A stretch of 64,000 nucleotides of DNA. Source: CAWHMS01 sp963830495. Lineage in GTDB: Bacteria; Actinomycetota; Actinomycetes; Propionibacteriales; Nocardioidaceae. The stretch spans positions 620,001 to 684,000 of the forward strand of contig CAWHMS010000001.1 of the NCBI GenBank assembly GCA_963830495.1, written 5' to 3'. The notes beneath the pieces were generated by a model that saw nothing but the letters and a program-made list of their open reading frames with translations, was not told the DNA's origin and searched no databases. Every line of letters begins with the position of its first letter. Position 1 is the first letter of the stretch. Made by a program: the position numbers and the translations under genes. Below, in pieces: positions 48,068-56,637 of the stretch.

Positions 48068-48225
48068 GTTTTCACCTGATCTGGACGATGCGGTGGCGGC
48101 CTAGCCGGAGTGGATTTGAGTCAGAACGTTCCGAAGCCGACTCCGCACGAAAGGAAGCACCATGTCTGAAGCGGCATCTGAGAGGCCTGTCTTGGATCTG
48201 CTTGCGACGATGGACCGCGGAGTCG
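48068..48225 (+). repeat. Duplicated promoter/leader plus CMD 5' end, copy B
   Basis: Partner of 47093-47249. It differs by an inserted G in the ATGGACCGCGGAG segment, which shifts the reading frame relative to copy A. Confidence 0.75.
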
Positions 48226-48387
48226 GTCGATGTGTCGGCGCTGGATCCGGACAGGCTCATGCTCCCGGATCGCCGCGCTGGTCGCGGTCGACGCCCCTCC
48301 GGTCTCGCCTCGGCTGCGGCGACCATCGTCGCCGCGCTCGCGGTCGAGATCGAGATCGCCGACCTCGATGACCAGGGCAAGGGGTAG
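48162..48387 (+). pseudogene. Carboxymuconolactone decarboxylase family, frameshifted copy B
   Basis: Three frames are needed: MSEAASERPVLDLLATM, then TAESVDVSALDPDRLML, then RIAALVAVDAPPVS, and finally a C-terminal block ATIVAALAVEIEIADLDDQG. The central catalytic part is deleted. The terminal block and its TAG stop lie three bases before the AI-2E permease GTG. Decayed CMD gene whose promoter may still drive the permease. Confidence 0.6.
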
Positions 48388-48390
48388 ACC

Positions 48391-49539
48391 GTGAGCTACG
48401 AACCCGAATCGGATGTGGGCCAGGACCAGGCATCCGAGCCTGGTGTGGGGACCGGCTTCGGTGTGCCGTCTGTCGGGTGGGTCCCGAAGGTCGGCATCGG
48501 CGCCTGGAGCTTCGTTGGGTTCGTGGCGGCGACGGCCATCGTGGTAGCCGCCCTGGCCACGGTCAGTGAGATTGTTCTGCCGCTGACGTTCGCCGCCGTG
48601 CTCGCGGTGATGTTCCAGCCCCTCGTCGGAAGCCTGGCAGCTCGCGGCCTCAAGCCCACCCTCGGCGCCGTCCTCGTGGTCGTCGGTCTGATCGCCTTGA
48701 TGACCGGCGCCCTCATAGCAACCGTCCAGGGCATAACCGAGCAGACCGACCAGATCAGCGACTCGGTCAACGCGGCAATCAGCAACGCCGCCGACTCCCT
48801 GGCCTTGGATCAGGAGTCATTGGACACGGCTCGGGCGTCGATCGAGGAGGCCGGCCCGACCATCGGCCACGGCTTCGTCACCGAAATTATCGAGGGCGTC
48901 GACGCGCTGATCGGCCTGGCCAGCGGCCTCATCCTCGGCGCCCTCATCACCTACTACCTCCTCAAAGACGGAGCACGCTTCCAGCAAGCCATCGTCGACC
49001 AGTTCGACCCGCAGCGGCGGGGTGGGATCGACGAATTCATGGATGACGCAGCCCGAACCCTGCGCGACTACGGGCGGGGACGCACCGTCATGTCTGCCAT
49101 CGTGTCCGTGGTCATCGGCGTGGCCAGCCTGCTGCTCGGCCTCCCACTCGTGTTCACCATCATGGTGGCCAACTTCATCGGCGGCTACATCCCCTACATC
49201 GGTGCCTTCCTCGGCGGAGGGCTGGCCGTGATCGTCGCCCTCGGCGAGGGCGGAATGGACGTGGCAGTCATCATGCTCGTGGTGGTACTCGCCGCCAACC
49301 TGTTGCTGGAAAACTTCGTCGAGCCCAAGGTCATGAGCAAGAGCCTCGACATCCACCCGCTGGTCGTGCTCGTCGTCACCGCGCTGGGCGGGATCGTCGG
49401 AGGCATCGTCGGCCTCATCTTGGCCGTGCCCTTCTACGTGATCGCCCGAACAGCGATCGGCCTTCTTCGATCCGGCGGCTTCTTCAAGCAGGTGGCCGAC
49501 CGGGCCGAACCGACGGTGCAACGGCTGCTCGAATCATAG
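48391..49539 (+). CDS. AI-2E family transporter (PerM/YdiK-like permease)
   Basis: 382 residues, GTG start three bases after the CMD remnant. Eight or so hydrophobic segments with a central extracytoplasmic/amphipathic domain (QGITEQTDQISDSVNAAISN). The family signature GLPLVFTIMVANFIGGYIPY to GAFLGGGLAV and NLLLENFVEPKVMSKSLDIH is intact. Despite the family name most members are ion-coupled exporters of unknown cargo (some Na/H antiporters). It probably depends on the duplicated promoter upstream. Confidence 0.88.
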   Translation: MSYEPESDVGQDQASEPGVGTGFGVPSVGWVPKVGIGAWSFVGFVAATAIVVAALATVSEIVLPLTFAAVLAVMFQPLVGSLAARGLKPTLGAVLVVVGLIALMTGALIATVQGITEQTDQISDSVNAAISNAADSLALDQESLDTARASIEEAGPTIGHGFVTEIIEGVDALIGLASGLILGALITYYLLKDGARFQQAIVDQFDPQRRGGIDEFMDDAARTLRDYGRGRTVMSAIVSVVIGVASLLLGLPLVFTIMVANFIGGYIPYIGAFLGGGLAVIVALGEGGMDVAVIMLVVVLAANLLLENFVEPKVMSKSLDIHPLVVLVVTALGGIVGGIVGLILAVPFYVIARTAIGLLRSGGFFKQVADRAEPTVQRLLES

Positions 49540-49776
49540 TCACCGCCGACCGAGCCATCTCTCACGGTTTGTTTCATGTTGTCCGGTCGCGGAAGCTGTC
49601 CGACGACAGCCGATGCGGACGATTGAAATCCATAGCGTGTCGAGCCGGCGGGCTCGAGGCGTCGACGGCGACAGGCTGTGCAGAGCAGCCGCTGGCGACT
49701 GGAGCAGTGAGATGGACCGGACCCTTGCGGTCGTCCTCGCGTGAGTGACCTAAACCGATCCGTCGGCCTCCCGGCT

Positions 49777-50784
49777 TCAGCTCAAGATTAGGGCGGCAAC
49801 CGCGAAGTAAATCACCAGCGAAAGAAGGTCCTGTACGACGGTCGCTAGAGGACCGCTGCCGAACGCCGGGTCCCGACCCAGTCTCGACATCAGCCACGGC
49901 AACGACATCGCCACCACGGTGGCGACACTGCACGCGGCCATGAGCGACACGCTCACCACCACCGCCAGGTCGAGGGAACCGAGCACCAGCCAGACTGCCG
50001 GAAGAGTCAGCGCCGCGAGGACCAACCCGACCAGCAGTCCGGTAAGGGCCTCAAGCCGGAACACGCGACGGATGGAACCCCCAACCGACAGGCCGCGAAT
50101 GACCAGAGCCTCCGTCTGCGTGCCCACCGCATCGGCCATGTAGACGATGCCGGGTATGAAGAACGCCAACCGGACATCGGAGGCAAGATCCGTCTCGAAC
50201 CCTCGTACCAGCACGGCAGCGCCCGCCGATCCCAGCAACCCCAGAAGAAGCCACGGGAGCCGATGCCACAGCCGAGCCCCGATCGGCTCGTCCATGGCGT
50301 GCCGCGCCGATGCCGACGAACTGAGGTATCCGCCCAACCGTGCCAAGTCGTCGTCATGCTCGACCAGCATCACCTTCAGCAGCCGCTCCGGCGGCACCAG
50401 CCCCCTAAACGACCCCTCCGCATCCACCACGGCGAGGCTGGACTCCCCATGGTGGGCCGCCTTCCAGGCAGCCTCCTCCTGGTTCAGCCCTGGCCGAATC
50501 ACCGGAGGATCCGGATCCATCAAGTCGCGAGCAACACTGCTCGGGTCTGCTGACAACACCTTCTCCACAGGAATCAGCCCGAGCAGCCGGTGCGAAGAAG
50601 GATCATCGAATGCGCAAACCGCGACGTCAGCAGCCGACTCGTAGCTGTTGCCAAGGAGGGCAGTTTGGAGCGCAGCAGCGGTTGTCTCCGGCGCGCAGAT
50701 CGGTACACCCGTGACGAGATAGTTGTCGACGGACCCTGGTAGCAACGGCTCCGACCCCGCCGGCAGCTGTGCTTGGGAGGTCAC
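49777..50784 (-). CDS. MgtE-like divalent cation transporter with CBS domains
   Basis: 335 residues from GTG. A CBS pair occupies about 25-145 (RDLMDPDPPVIRPGLNQEEA; AVVDAEGSFRGLVPPERLLK). After a DEPIGARLWHRLPWLLLGLL linker come five hydrophobic segments of an MgtE membrane domain (FFIPGIVYMADAVGTQTEAL carries the usual PxxxxxxxxxG(T/N)Q motif). The N-terminal superhelical domain of MgtE is missing, so the protein is shorter than the usual 450 residues. It would move Mg2+ or another divalent ion across the membrane. Single-gene unit. Confidence 0.8.
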   Translation of the reverse strand: MTSQAQLPAGSEPLLPGSVDNYLVTGVPICAPETTAAALQTALLGNSYESAADVAVCAFDDPSSHRLLGLIPVEKVLSADPSSVARDLMDPDPPVIRPGLNQEEAAWKAAHHGESSLAVVDAEGSFRGLVPPERLLKVMLVEHDDDLARLGGYLSSSASARHAMDEPIGARLWHRLPWLLLGLLGSAGAAVLVRGFETDLASDVRLAFFIPGIVYMADAVGTQTEALVIRGLSVGGSIRRVFRLEALTGLLVGLVLAALTLPAVWLVLGSLDLAVVVSVSLMAACSVATVVAMSLPWLMSRLGRDPAFGSGPLATVVQDLLSLVIYFAVAALILS

Positions 50785-50891
50785 CTGTGTCCAGCCCCTT
50801 TCTGCAAGCCAGTCCTGTCACGCCGCCCACCAGCAGCGCAGGTGGCGCCGCCAACAAAGGGCGGACAATTTCGCCCTGCCTCCGGCGTGGC

Positions 50892-51080
50892 TCACCTGAA
50901 GACTGCCACCTTGAGTGCGCCGGTGTCGGCCGGGCGTGAGAACGCGTCGTAGGCGTGCTGCACCTCGTCGAGCCCGAATCGGTGTGTCACCAGGCCCTCG
51001 ACTTCAAGGTTTCGCGCAGCAAGCAAGCGCAACAGCATCGGTGTGCTGGACGTATCCACCAGCCCCGAAGGACTCGTGAT
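50892..51080 (-). pseudogene. Zinc alcohol dehydrogenase C-terminal remnant
   Basis: SGLVDTSSTPMLLRLLAARN and DEVQHAYDAFSRPADTGALK match the last 60 residues of zinc alcohol dehydrogenases, including the intact one at 23432 (LVSTNTTPMLLKLVAQGKL). All zinc ligands and the cofactor fold are missing. It is joined upstream to acyltransferase sequence. Confidence 0.65.
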
Positions 51081-51765
51081 ACAGAGCGGCCGTAGTGACA
51101 TGAGCGTCGTCCATCCACGCGGCCAGCAGATCGTTGCCTGAGACATCGGCCTTGTTACCGAGGGAGGCGAAGCACGCGAGACCCTGCCCGGTTTCACGCG
51201 CGACGTCGAGCAGCGCGATCCCCACACCACCCGACTGGGATGCGATGGCCAGACCGCCTGCCTCGATCGCCCTGTGGGTAGCGGCAGGGCTGAGTTGGAG
51301 AGACCAGCCCGTCCGCAAGCCGACGCTGACTGTCAAACCCGGCGTCGGTCAGCACCCTCAACATCGAAGTGTTGTCCGGCAAGACATCAGCGACAAACCT
51401 TCGAATGCCTCGATCGCGGGCTGCCGACGCCACGTGCTCCAGAAGGATTGTCCCGAGCCCGAGCCCGTGGGCCTGATCCGCGACGAGGAAGGCGACCTCG
51501 GCAGTGTCTGGCGCTAGGATCTCGCAGCTCGCAACTGCCATTAACTCGTCGTTGCGGAGAGCAACGAGTGAGAACACTTCACGTGGATCAGATCGGATGA
51601 GGTGCTCCGCGTAGCTGCGGCCGGTGTACCGGCTAACGACGAAGAACCTGAGGCGAAGGTTGTCGTCAGAGACGGCTTCGTCAAGGGCGATCAAGGCGTT
51701 GTGGTCGCTACTTGCCAACGAACGCACGGTCGCTACGGTGCCATCCAGAAGCAGGACATCAACCG
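51081..51765 (-). pseudogene. GNAT-acyl-CoA-synthetase (Pat-like protein acetyltransferase) remnant
   Basis: The distal part (51320-51765) encodes a GNAT domain: LRFFVVSRYTGRSYAEHLIR, AEVAFLVADQAHGLGLGTIL and VLPDNTSMLRVLTDAGF. The proximal part in another frame encodes an NDP-forming acyl-CoA-synthetase block: ASQSGGVGIALLDVARETGQ and NKADVSGNDLLAAWMDD. Several hundred residues normally between them are deleted and no valid start is seen. In mycobacteria Pat is a cAMP-dependent lysine acetyltransferase. Confidence 0.55.
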
Positions 51766-52013
51766 CGCCCCGCCTTCCATCGGCTTGGAGTCGCCTGAGA
51801 GTGGGACCGTCGCCTCGTCCATGTCGTTCACGGGTCAACCTACCGCGGCAGCGGGCTTTGTGTTCGCAGCTGGAGTGCCGTGTTGCTTTGTGCAGACGGG
51901 CGGACGCCGTACCCTGCTCCCGGGGCATGCGCACGACTCTGCCGCAGCGGTGGTGAGAGCTACCGACGAGGGTCAAGCAGGCTTAGATCTCGACGACGAA
52001 AGGGTGGCCTCAG

Positions 52014-52199
52014 GTGGGCAGCAACAATGCAGGAGCCGCCGCGGGGGGCGGGGCGATCTACGGATTCGGCATCTTCGGTGCATGGGTGTTCTACTGGCAG
52101 CAGGCTGACTCGTTCTGGGAGTACGCGCTCTCAATCTTCCAAGGGCTCGTGTGGCCCGCTTTCATGGTCTATGAGGCCCTCTCTGCGCTCGCCCGATAG
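52014..52199 (+). CDS. Small conserved membrane protein
   Basis: 61 residues, GTG start with AAAGGGTGG upstream. After an Asn/Ala/Gly-rich start, AIYGFGIFGAWVFYWQQADS and LSIFQGLVWPAFMVYEALSA form two hydrophobic helices with aromatic residues and the WPAFMVYE motif. I recognise this pattern from small uncharacterised actinobacterial inner-membrane proteins. Function unknown. Confidence 0.7.
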   Translation: MGSNNAGAAAGGGAIYGFGIFGAWVFYWQQADSFWEYALSIFQGLVWPAFMVYEALSALAR

Positions 52200-52994
52200 T
52201 CCATCCAACCCAGAGGGTCCCTGATCTGCTGGCGCCAGATCACTGACTGGACATCGGCTCCATCTCGGGAGCGTCCCCGCTGCGCCGCGGCCATCGTTGA
52301 GCTCGACCGGTCACTCATTTCGGCCAGGGCCCGCGGCGCCGAACTCGGAGCCTCAGCGCTCGACGGCTTAACAGTCCGCCTCGAGCGATGGGTCGGGCTC
52401 GCTTGGACGGTCGCCCTTGCATCGCTGGGCATGATCTTCGCGCCGGGTGGCGCCGCGCTGTCAGAAGGCGACATCGAAGACCGGGGTCCTCGGAGGGTCG
52501 GTAGAAACGCCGGGCGGGAAGGGCACCGCCGCCGCGGCTGTGTCGGTGGCGGCCTCGTTGGTCGCCGCAGTGACGTCGGCCTCGGTGAAATGCTCGAGGC
52601 AGCCTGAACATCACCCGTCCCGTCGGTCTCCGTGCTGGGGTCGGGACGCTCGTGTACGGGCTTGTCCCACGTCTGGAGGTCCCAGCTGTCTACGTCCTGG
52701 TGCCATGGTCGCCCCCGGCCCGCGAGGCCGAGTTCTGGCTTGCGCCGGAAGTTTGTTTGCTACCGGACCCTCCAACGGGGTACACGCACAGTAGACCCCG
52801 TCAGCTCGGTTCTTCGACCGGCGAAGGATGACGTCCTCATGTTCAGGATGGGAGGCCGGTTGCATCCCCTCGTCCGAACGGTCATGATCCGCGGCGATTC
52901 GGCCGAGTATCACCCCGCTTCATTCCGCCGATTTCAGACAAGTGGTCCACTCGACCTAGACTTGACGGCCTCTAGAGCGACCACGAGAGGTGCC
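52200..52994. other. Intergenic/degenerate region with possible ABC-2 permease trace
   Basis: 795 bp. A plus-strand frame without start gives a hydrophobic stretch near 52380-52450 (GLAWTVALASLGMIFAPGG). Another near 52628-52715 (VGTLVYGLVPRLEVPAVYVL) resembles the penultimate segment of ABC-2 antibiotic exporters such as the one at 20715. Both are broken by frame changes. Probably decayed genes; the homologies are weak. Confidence 0.35.
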
Positions 52995-53861
52995 ATGCGG
53001 CTACGCGCACTGCTGCACTCCCGGGCGGCGCTCGCTCTCGGGGTTGTCGTCGCCCTGGCGGTCCCCACTCTGACCCTGCCGAGACTGCCGCAGGTGAGTC
53101 CGTGGCCGGTGGTGATCGGGCTCGTCCCGTGGGTGATCGGCAAGTACGTGCTCTGCCCGCTGCGCTGGCGGGCACTCACCGACGCCGGGCTGACCCGCTG
53201 CTGGCACATCCGCGCCTACGCCGAGTCTGAGCTGCTCGGCCTGCTCACCCCAGGGCACGTCGGGGCGGACCTGTGGCGCATACACCGGCTGACGAACCGG
53301 GGACTGAGACGTGCCGATGCCTTGATGAGCGTCGGCCTGGATCGTCTCATCGGCGCCATCGGCTTGGCAGTGTTCGTCGCTTTCGCGGGTGCAACTCTCC
53401 CGCTGCGCATGCTGCTCATCGCGCTCGGGGCGGCGCTTCTGCTGGTGGTTGGTGTCATAGCACTGCGCCGCTTCCGTCCCGACCTGATGCCCAGCCGTCC
53501 ATGGCCCGGGCCGCGGCAGCTCGCGCACGGACTCATGCTGTCGGCCGGATACCAGCTGTCGATCGCCGGCCTACTGCTCGGGACGCTCGGCGCCACCGGT
53601 CACACGCTCTCGCCGCTCGAACTGTTGGGCGCCTTCGGTGCCAGCCAGCTGGCCGGCGCCGTGCCCGGCCCGAACGGGGCCAGCCCGCGTGACGGCGCCT
53701 TGGTTGTGGCCCTGGTCGCGATGGGCATCCCGTGGGTCGCCGCCGCCGCCGCGGTCACGCTGAAGGCTGCGCTCGCCTGGCTGCCGGCGCTCCTCCTTGG
53801 TGGGGCAAGCCTGTTGGTGACTCGACGCGCCGCACGTCGTACGACCCTCTTCCCAGCCTGA
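52995..53861 (+). CDS. UPF0104/LPG-synthase-like flippase membrane protein
   Basis: 288 residues, ATG at 52995 with AGAGGTGCC. Seven or so hydrophobic segments; motif SELLGLLTPGHVGADLWRIH and GLDRLIGAIGLAVFVAFA match the lysylphosphatidylglycerol-synthase transmembrane (UPF0104/DUF6044-like) family, usually lipid or polyprenyl-lipid flippase domains. The upstream open frame is longer but has no conservation. It leads a run of lipid-related genes (PAP2, GDPD) on the same strand, suggesting a phospholipid or glycolipid role. Confidence 0.75.
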   Translation: MRLRALLHSRAALALGVVVALAVPTLTLPRLPQVSPWPVVIGLVPWVIGKYVLCPLRWRALTDAGLTRCWHIRAYAESELLGLLTPGHVGADLWRIHRLTNRGLRRADALMSVGLDRLIGAIGLAVFVAFAGATLPLRMLLIALGAALLLVVGVIALRRFRPDLMPSRPWPGPRQLAHGLMLSAGYQLSIAGLLLGTLGATGHTLSPLELLGAFGASQLAGAVPGPNGASPRDGALVVALVAMGIPWVAAAAAVTLKAALAWLPALLLGGASLLVTRRAARRTTLFPA

Positions 53862-53991
53862 GTTCGGGCCATTCGGTCCCGAGTCCGGGACTTTCGACCG
53901 GCGCTTTCTCGTCCGCGACGCCTGCATGATGAACATGAGCTGGGCAAGTGATACCTGAGGCCACCAGGATCAGGAAAACGGAGTAGCAGGG

Positions 53992-54813
53992 ATGCAGACA
54001 TCGAACCCCGTCGACACCCGTCTCCGACGGGCGCTGTGGATAGTGGGCCAGGCAGCCTTGGTGATCGTCGGCATCACCCTGTACTTCTCCATCCGGCACT
54101 TCACGGAGGGCTCCGAGGATGTAGCTGTCGATCACGCCCACGACATCGTTTCAATCCAAAAGTCGATGGGGCTCGACGTCGAGGGGGTGCTGCAGGCTCC
54201 GCTAGTTGGATCGCACATACTCGAGGCCGTTGCCAACTGGATCTATATCTGGGGACATTGGCCCGTCATCATCGTCACGATGGTCTGGCTGGCGTGGCGA
54301 CACGTCGGTCAGTTCCGTCTGCTCCGCGACGCCATGATGGTTTCCGGCGCGCTCGGCATGCTGATCTACGCCGCCTACCCGGTCGCGCCACCCCGGCTCG
54401 CGGGACTCGGCCTGATCGACACAGTGACCGAGACCTCGTCGTCGTACCGGGTTCTTCAACCGCCGGCATTCGTCAACCAGTACGCCGCGATGCCCAGCCT
54501 GCACTTCGGCTGGGACCTTCTGGTCGGGATGGCGATCTTCGCCGCCGCCACCACCACCTTGCTTAGGGTGGTCGGCGCGGTTATGCCCTTGCTCATGGCG
54601 TACGCGGTGGTCGCGACCGCAAACCACTACGTGCTTGACGTGGTGGGCGGCCTGTTCCTCGTGATGATCGGGTACGCCGCCGCCGTTGCACTCGAACAGC
54701 GGCGGCTGCGGCGGGCGGAGGTTCACCGCCAAGAGATGCTCACAGGGGCGGAGCTCACGGATCCAGAGGAGTCGAGAGAGCCCGCAGGCATGTCACGGAC
54801 GCGCGGTGCCTGA
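53992..54813 (+). CDS. PAP2/inositol-phosphotransferase-like membrane phosphatase
   Basis: 273 residues with five to six hydrophobic helices. PAP2 motifs: AAMPSLHFGWDLLVG (C2, catalytic His) and TANHYVLDVVGG (C3, catalytic His and Asp). The C1 motif is not obvious (YPVAPPRLAG precedes C2), as in the AUR1-like branch. It would dephosphorylate or transfer from a lipid phosphate on the outer membrane face. The stop abuts the GDPD start directly. Confidence 0.83.
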   Translation: MQTSNPVDTRLRRALWIVGQAALVIVGITLYFSIRHFTEGSEDVAVDHAHDIVSIQKSMGLDVEGVLQAPLVGSHILEAVANWIYIWGHWPVIIVTMVWLAWRHVGQFRLLRDAMMVSGALGMLIYAAYPVAPPRLAGLGLIDTVTETSSSYRVLQPPAFVNQYAAMPSLHFGWDLLVGMAIFAAATTTLLRVVGAVMPLLMAYAVVATANHYVLDVVGGLFLVMIGYAAAVALEQRRLRRAEVHRQEMLTGAELTDPEESREPAGMSRTRGA

Positions 54814-55485
54814 GTGTTGCCCCTTGCGATCGCCCACCGCGCCGGCAACTCCCTGGCCGGGCTGCACGCCGCAAATCAGCTCGGCGTCGACGTCATCGAA
54901 TGCGACGTTCATCATCATCGTGGTCGGCTCGAGGTGCGCCACTTGAAGACTGCGGGACCACTACCGTTTCTCTGGGACACCTGGGAACTTGCCTCGGCAT
55001 CGGGACCCCGGCTAGGGCTCGACGAACTGCTCGAGGCTGATCTCCACGAGACCACGTTCATGCTCGATCTCAAGGGGCGACGACCAGCAACAGCCCGGAC
55101 GGTCGCACGCCAGTTGCATGAGAGTGGACGTGAGCGACCCGTGCTCGTCTGCGGCCGCTACTGGCCTTCCGTGGAAACGCTGGCCGAGCTGCCATACGTG
55201 CATCCCATACTGTCGGCGCGCAACCGCGCCGAGCTCGCGCGACTCCGGCAGAGGCTGTCGTCTACCAGACCGGTCTACGGCGCCTGCGTCCACCGGTCCC
55301 TCATAGGCAAAGACCTCGTAAAGAAGCTCCACGAAAACGCACAGATCGTGATGACCTGGCCGATCAACGACGTGGCGTCTCTGGATGTGATGCTCGCGCT
55401 CGGCGTCACAGGCATCATCAGCGACCAGATGGACGTGCTGGCGGAGATCCTGCGGCGCCGCCGGAATGACGATACTGCAGCCTGA
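54814..55485 (+). CDS. Glycerophosphodiester phosphodiesterase family protein
   Basis: 223 residues, GTG immediately after the PAP2 stop. GDPD fold: LAIAHRAGNSLAGLHAANQL with catalytic His8 (HRAGN in place of HRG), IECDVHHHRGRLEVRH (metal ligands Glu, Asp, His), MLDLKGR and C-terminal MTWPINDVASLDVML-GVTGIISDQMDVL. Shorter than the usual 240-260. It hydrolyses glycerophosphodiesters to glycerol-3-phosphate and an alcohol. No signal peptide, so cytosolic. Coupled to PAP2. Confidence 0.83.
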   Translation: MLPLAIAHRAGNSLAGLHAANQLGVDVIECDVHHHRGRLEVRHLKTAGPLPFLWDTWELASASGPRLGLDELLEADLHETTFMLDLKGRRPATARTVARQLHESGRERPVLVCGRYWPSVETLAELPYVHPILSARNRAELARLRQRLSSTRPVYGACVHRSLIGKDLVKKLHENAQIVMTWPINDVASLDVMLALGVTGIISDQMDVLAEILRRRRNDDTAA

Positions 55486-55492
55486 CCTTGCC

Positions 55493-55536
55493 GGTGAGGC
55501 CAAGGGCTCGGTGAGGCCAAGGGCTCGGTGAGGCCA
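55493..55536. repeat. 17-bp tandem repeat
   Basis: GGTGAGGCCAAGGGCTC occurs at 55493-55509 and 55510-55526, followed by a partial third copy (GGTGAGGCCA, 55527-55536), right after the GDPD stop. Confidence 0.9.
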
Positions 55537-55671
55537 GCCTGGTACCAGTGGGTGAACGTGGACCAAACCAGGTCACACGCACTTGGGGCTGACAGGCCGC
55601 CGGTCCGCACGAACCAGGTTGCACGATTAGCTCCGTTACTGACAGCTGTTCAGGGGCCTCGTCGCGGCGGT

Positions 55672-56520
55672 TCAGCGGACAACCGCGACCGGGCAGCGGG
55701 CGTGTTGGAGCACGTTCTGACTGACCGAGCCGAGGAGCAACTCGGCGAAGGCCCCCCTCCCCCGGGACCCCACCACGACCAGCGCTGCCGCCTCCGACGC
55801 GTCCGCCAACACCCGTGCGGGGTGTACAGGGATCGCCTCGGCGGCGACCTGAACGTCGGGGTAGTTCTCGCTCCACCCAGCCAGGGCTTCGGCCAGGAAG
55901 CGATCACGGCCCGTGTCCTTCGCTGGCACATTCGTAACGGCGGCGTCAGGGTTGAGGCGGTCTGACGTCACCTGCCAGCCATGAATCGCGGTCAGTGGTA
56001 CGCCTCGACGCGACGCTTCGTCGAACGCGAAGCCGATGGCGCTTTCGCTGCTTGGCCCGGCGTCGACGCCGACCACGATGCGGTTGGCCCGTGGATTGGC
56101 CTGCTCCCGGACGACGACCACCGGGCACGCCGCGTGCCGTGCCACATGCTGGCTTACGGACCCGAGCAGGAGTCCAGCGAGCGCCCCGTGACCGCGTGAA
56201 CCGACCACGATCATCGCCGCCCGCTGACTGGCCGCGATCAGCGCCGGAGCGGCGGGTATGTCGACGATCTCTGAGCTGATCGACACGTCCGCACCCTCCA
56301 AGGATGCGCGAGCCTCGTGGATCACTCGGTTCCCCTGGGCCCGGGCGTCGTCGACGTCCGCCTGCGCGAACGGGACGTCGGTGCGCTCTTGCGAAAGGGC
56401 GCACAGCAAGTGAAGAGGTGCCTTACGGCCGGCGGCTGCATCGGCAGCCCAGGCGAGCGCGCGCTCACCGTCTGCCGAGCCGTCCAAGCCGACGACGACG
56501 TCACCGTGCAGTGTGTTCAT
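55672..56520 (-). CDS. Tandem-domain universal stress protein
   Basis: 282 residues, ATG preceded by the strong ribosome-binding site AACTAAGGAGGCGCGAC. Both UspA domains keep the ATP loop: VGSRGHGALAGLLLGSVS and VGSRGRGAFAELLLGSVS. It therefore differs from the stress proteins in the first region, which have lost one or both sites. It lies downstream of, and on the same strand as, the class I aldolase (117 bp gap) and may be co-regulated with it; only a weak box is seen 69 bp upstream. Confidence 0.9.
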   Translation of the reverse strand: MNTLHGDVVVGLDGSADGERALAWAADAAAGRKAPLHLLCALSQERTDVPFAQADVDDARAQGNRVIHEARASLEGADVSISSEIVDIPAAPALIAASQRAAMIVVGSRGHGALAGLLLGSVSQHVARHAACPVVVVREQANPRANRIVVGVDAGPSSESAIGFAFDEASRRGVPLTAIHGWQVTSDRLNPDAAVTNVPAKDTGRDRFLAEALAGWSENYPDVQVAAEAIPVHPARVLADASEAAALVVVGSRGRGAFAELLLGSVSQNVLQHARCPVAVVR

Positions 56521-56589
56521 GTCGCGCCTCCTTAGTTCGAGACTGATGTTCGTCCTGGCCAAGTCTGTGCGCTCGGGTTGCGAGCGTAA

Positions 56590-56603
56590 TAGGCCAGTGT
56601 CCT
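56590..56603 (-). promoter_or_regulatory. Very weak DevR/DosR-type box
   Basis: Minus-strand AGGACACTGGCCTA matches 6 of 10 fixed positions, 69 bp upstream of the stress-protein ATG. Reported because position fits; sequence alone would not justify it. Confidence 0.2.
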
Positions 56604-56637
56604 CCTGCCGGGGCGGTTCATTGCGACGTGCTGCCCA

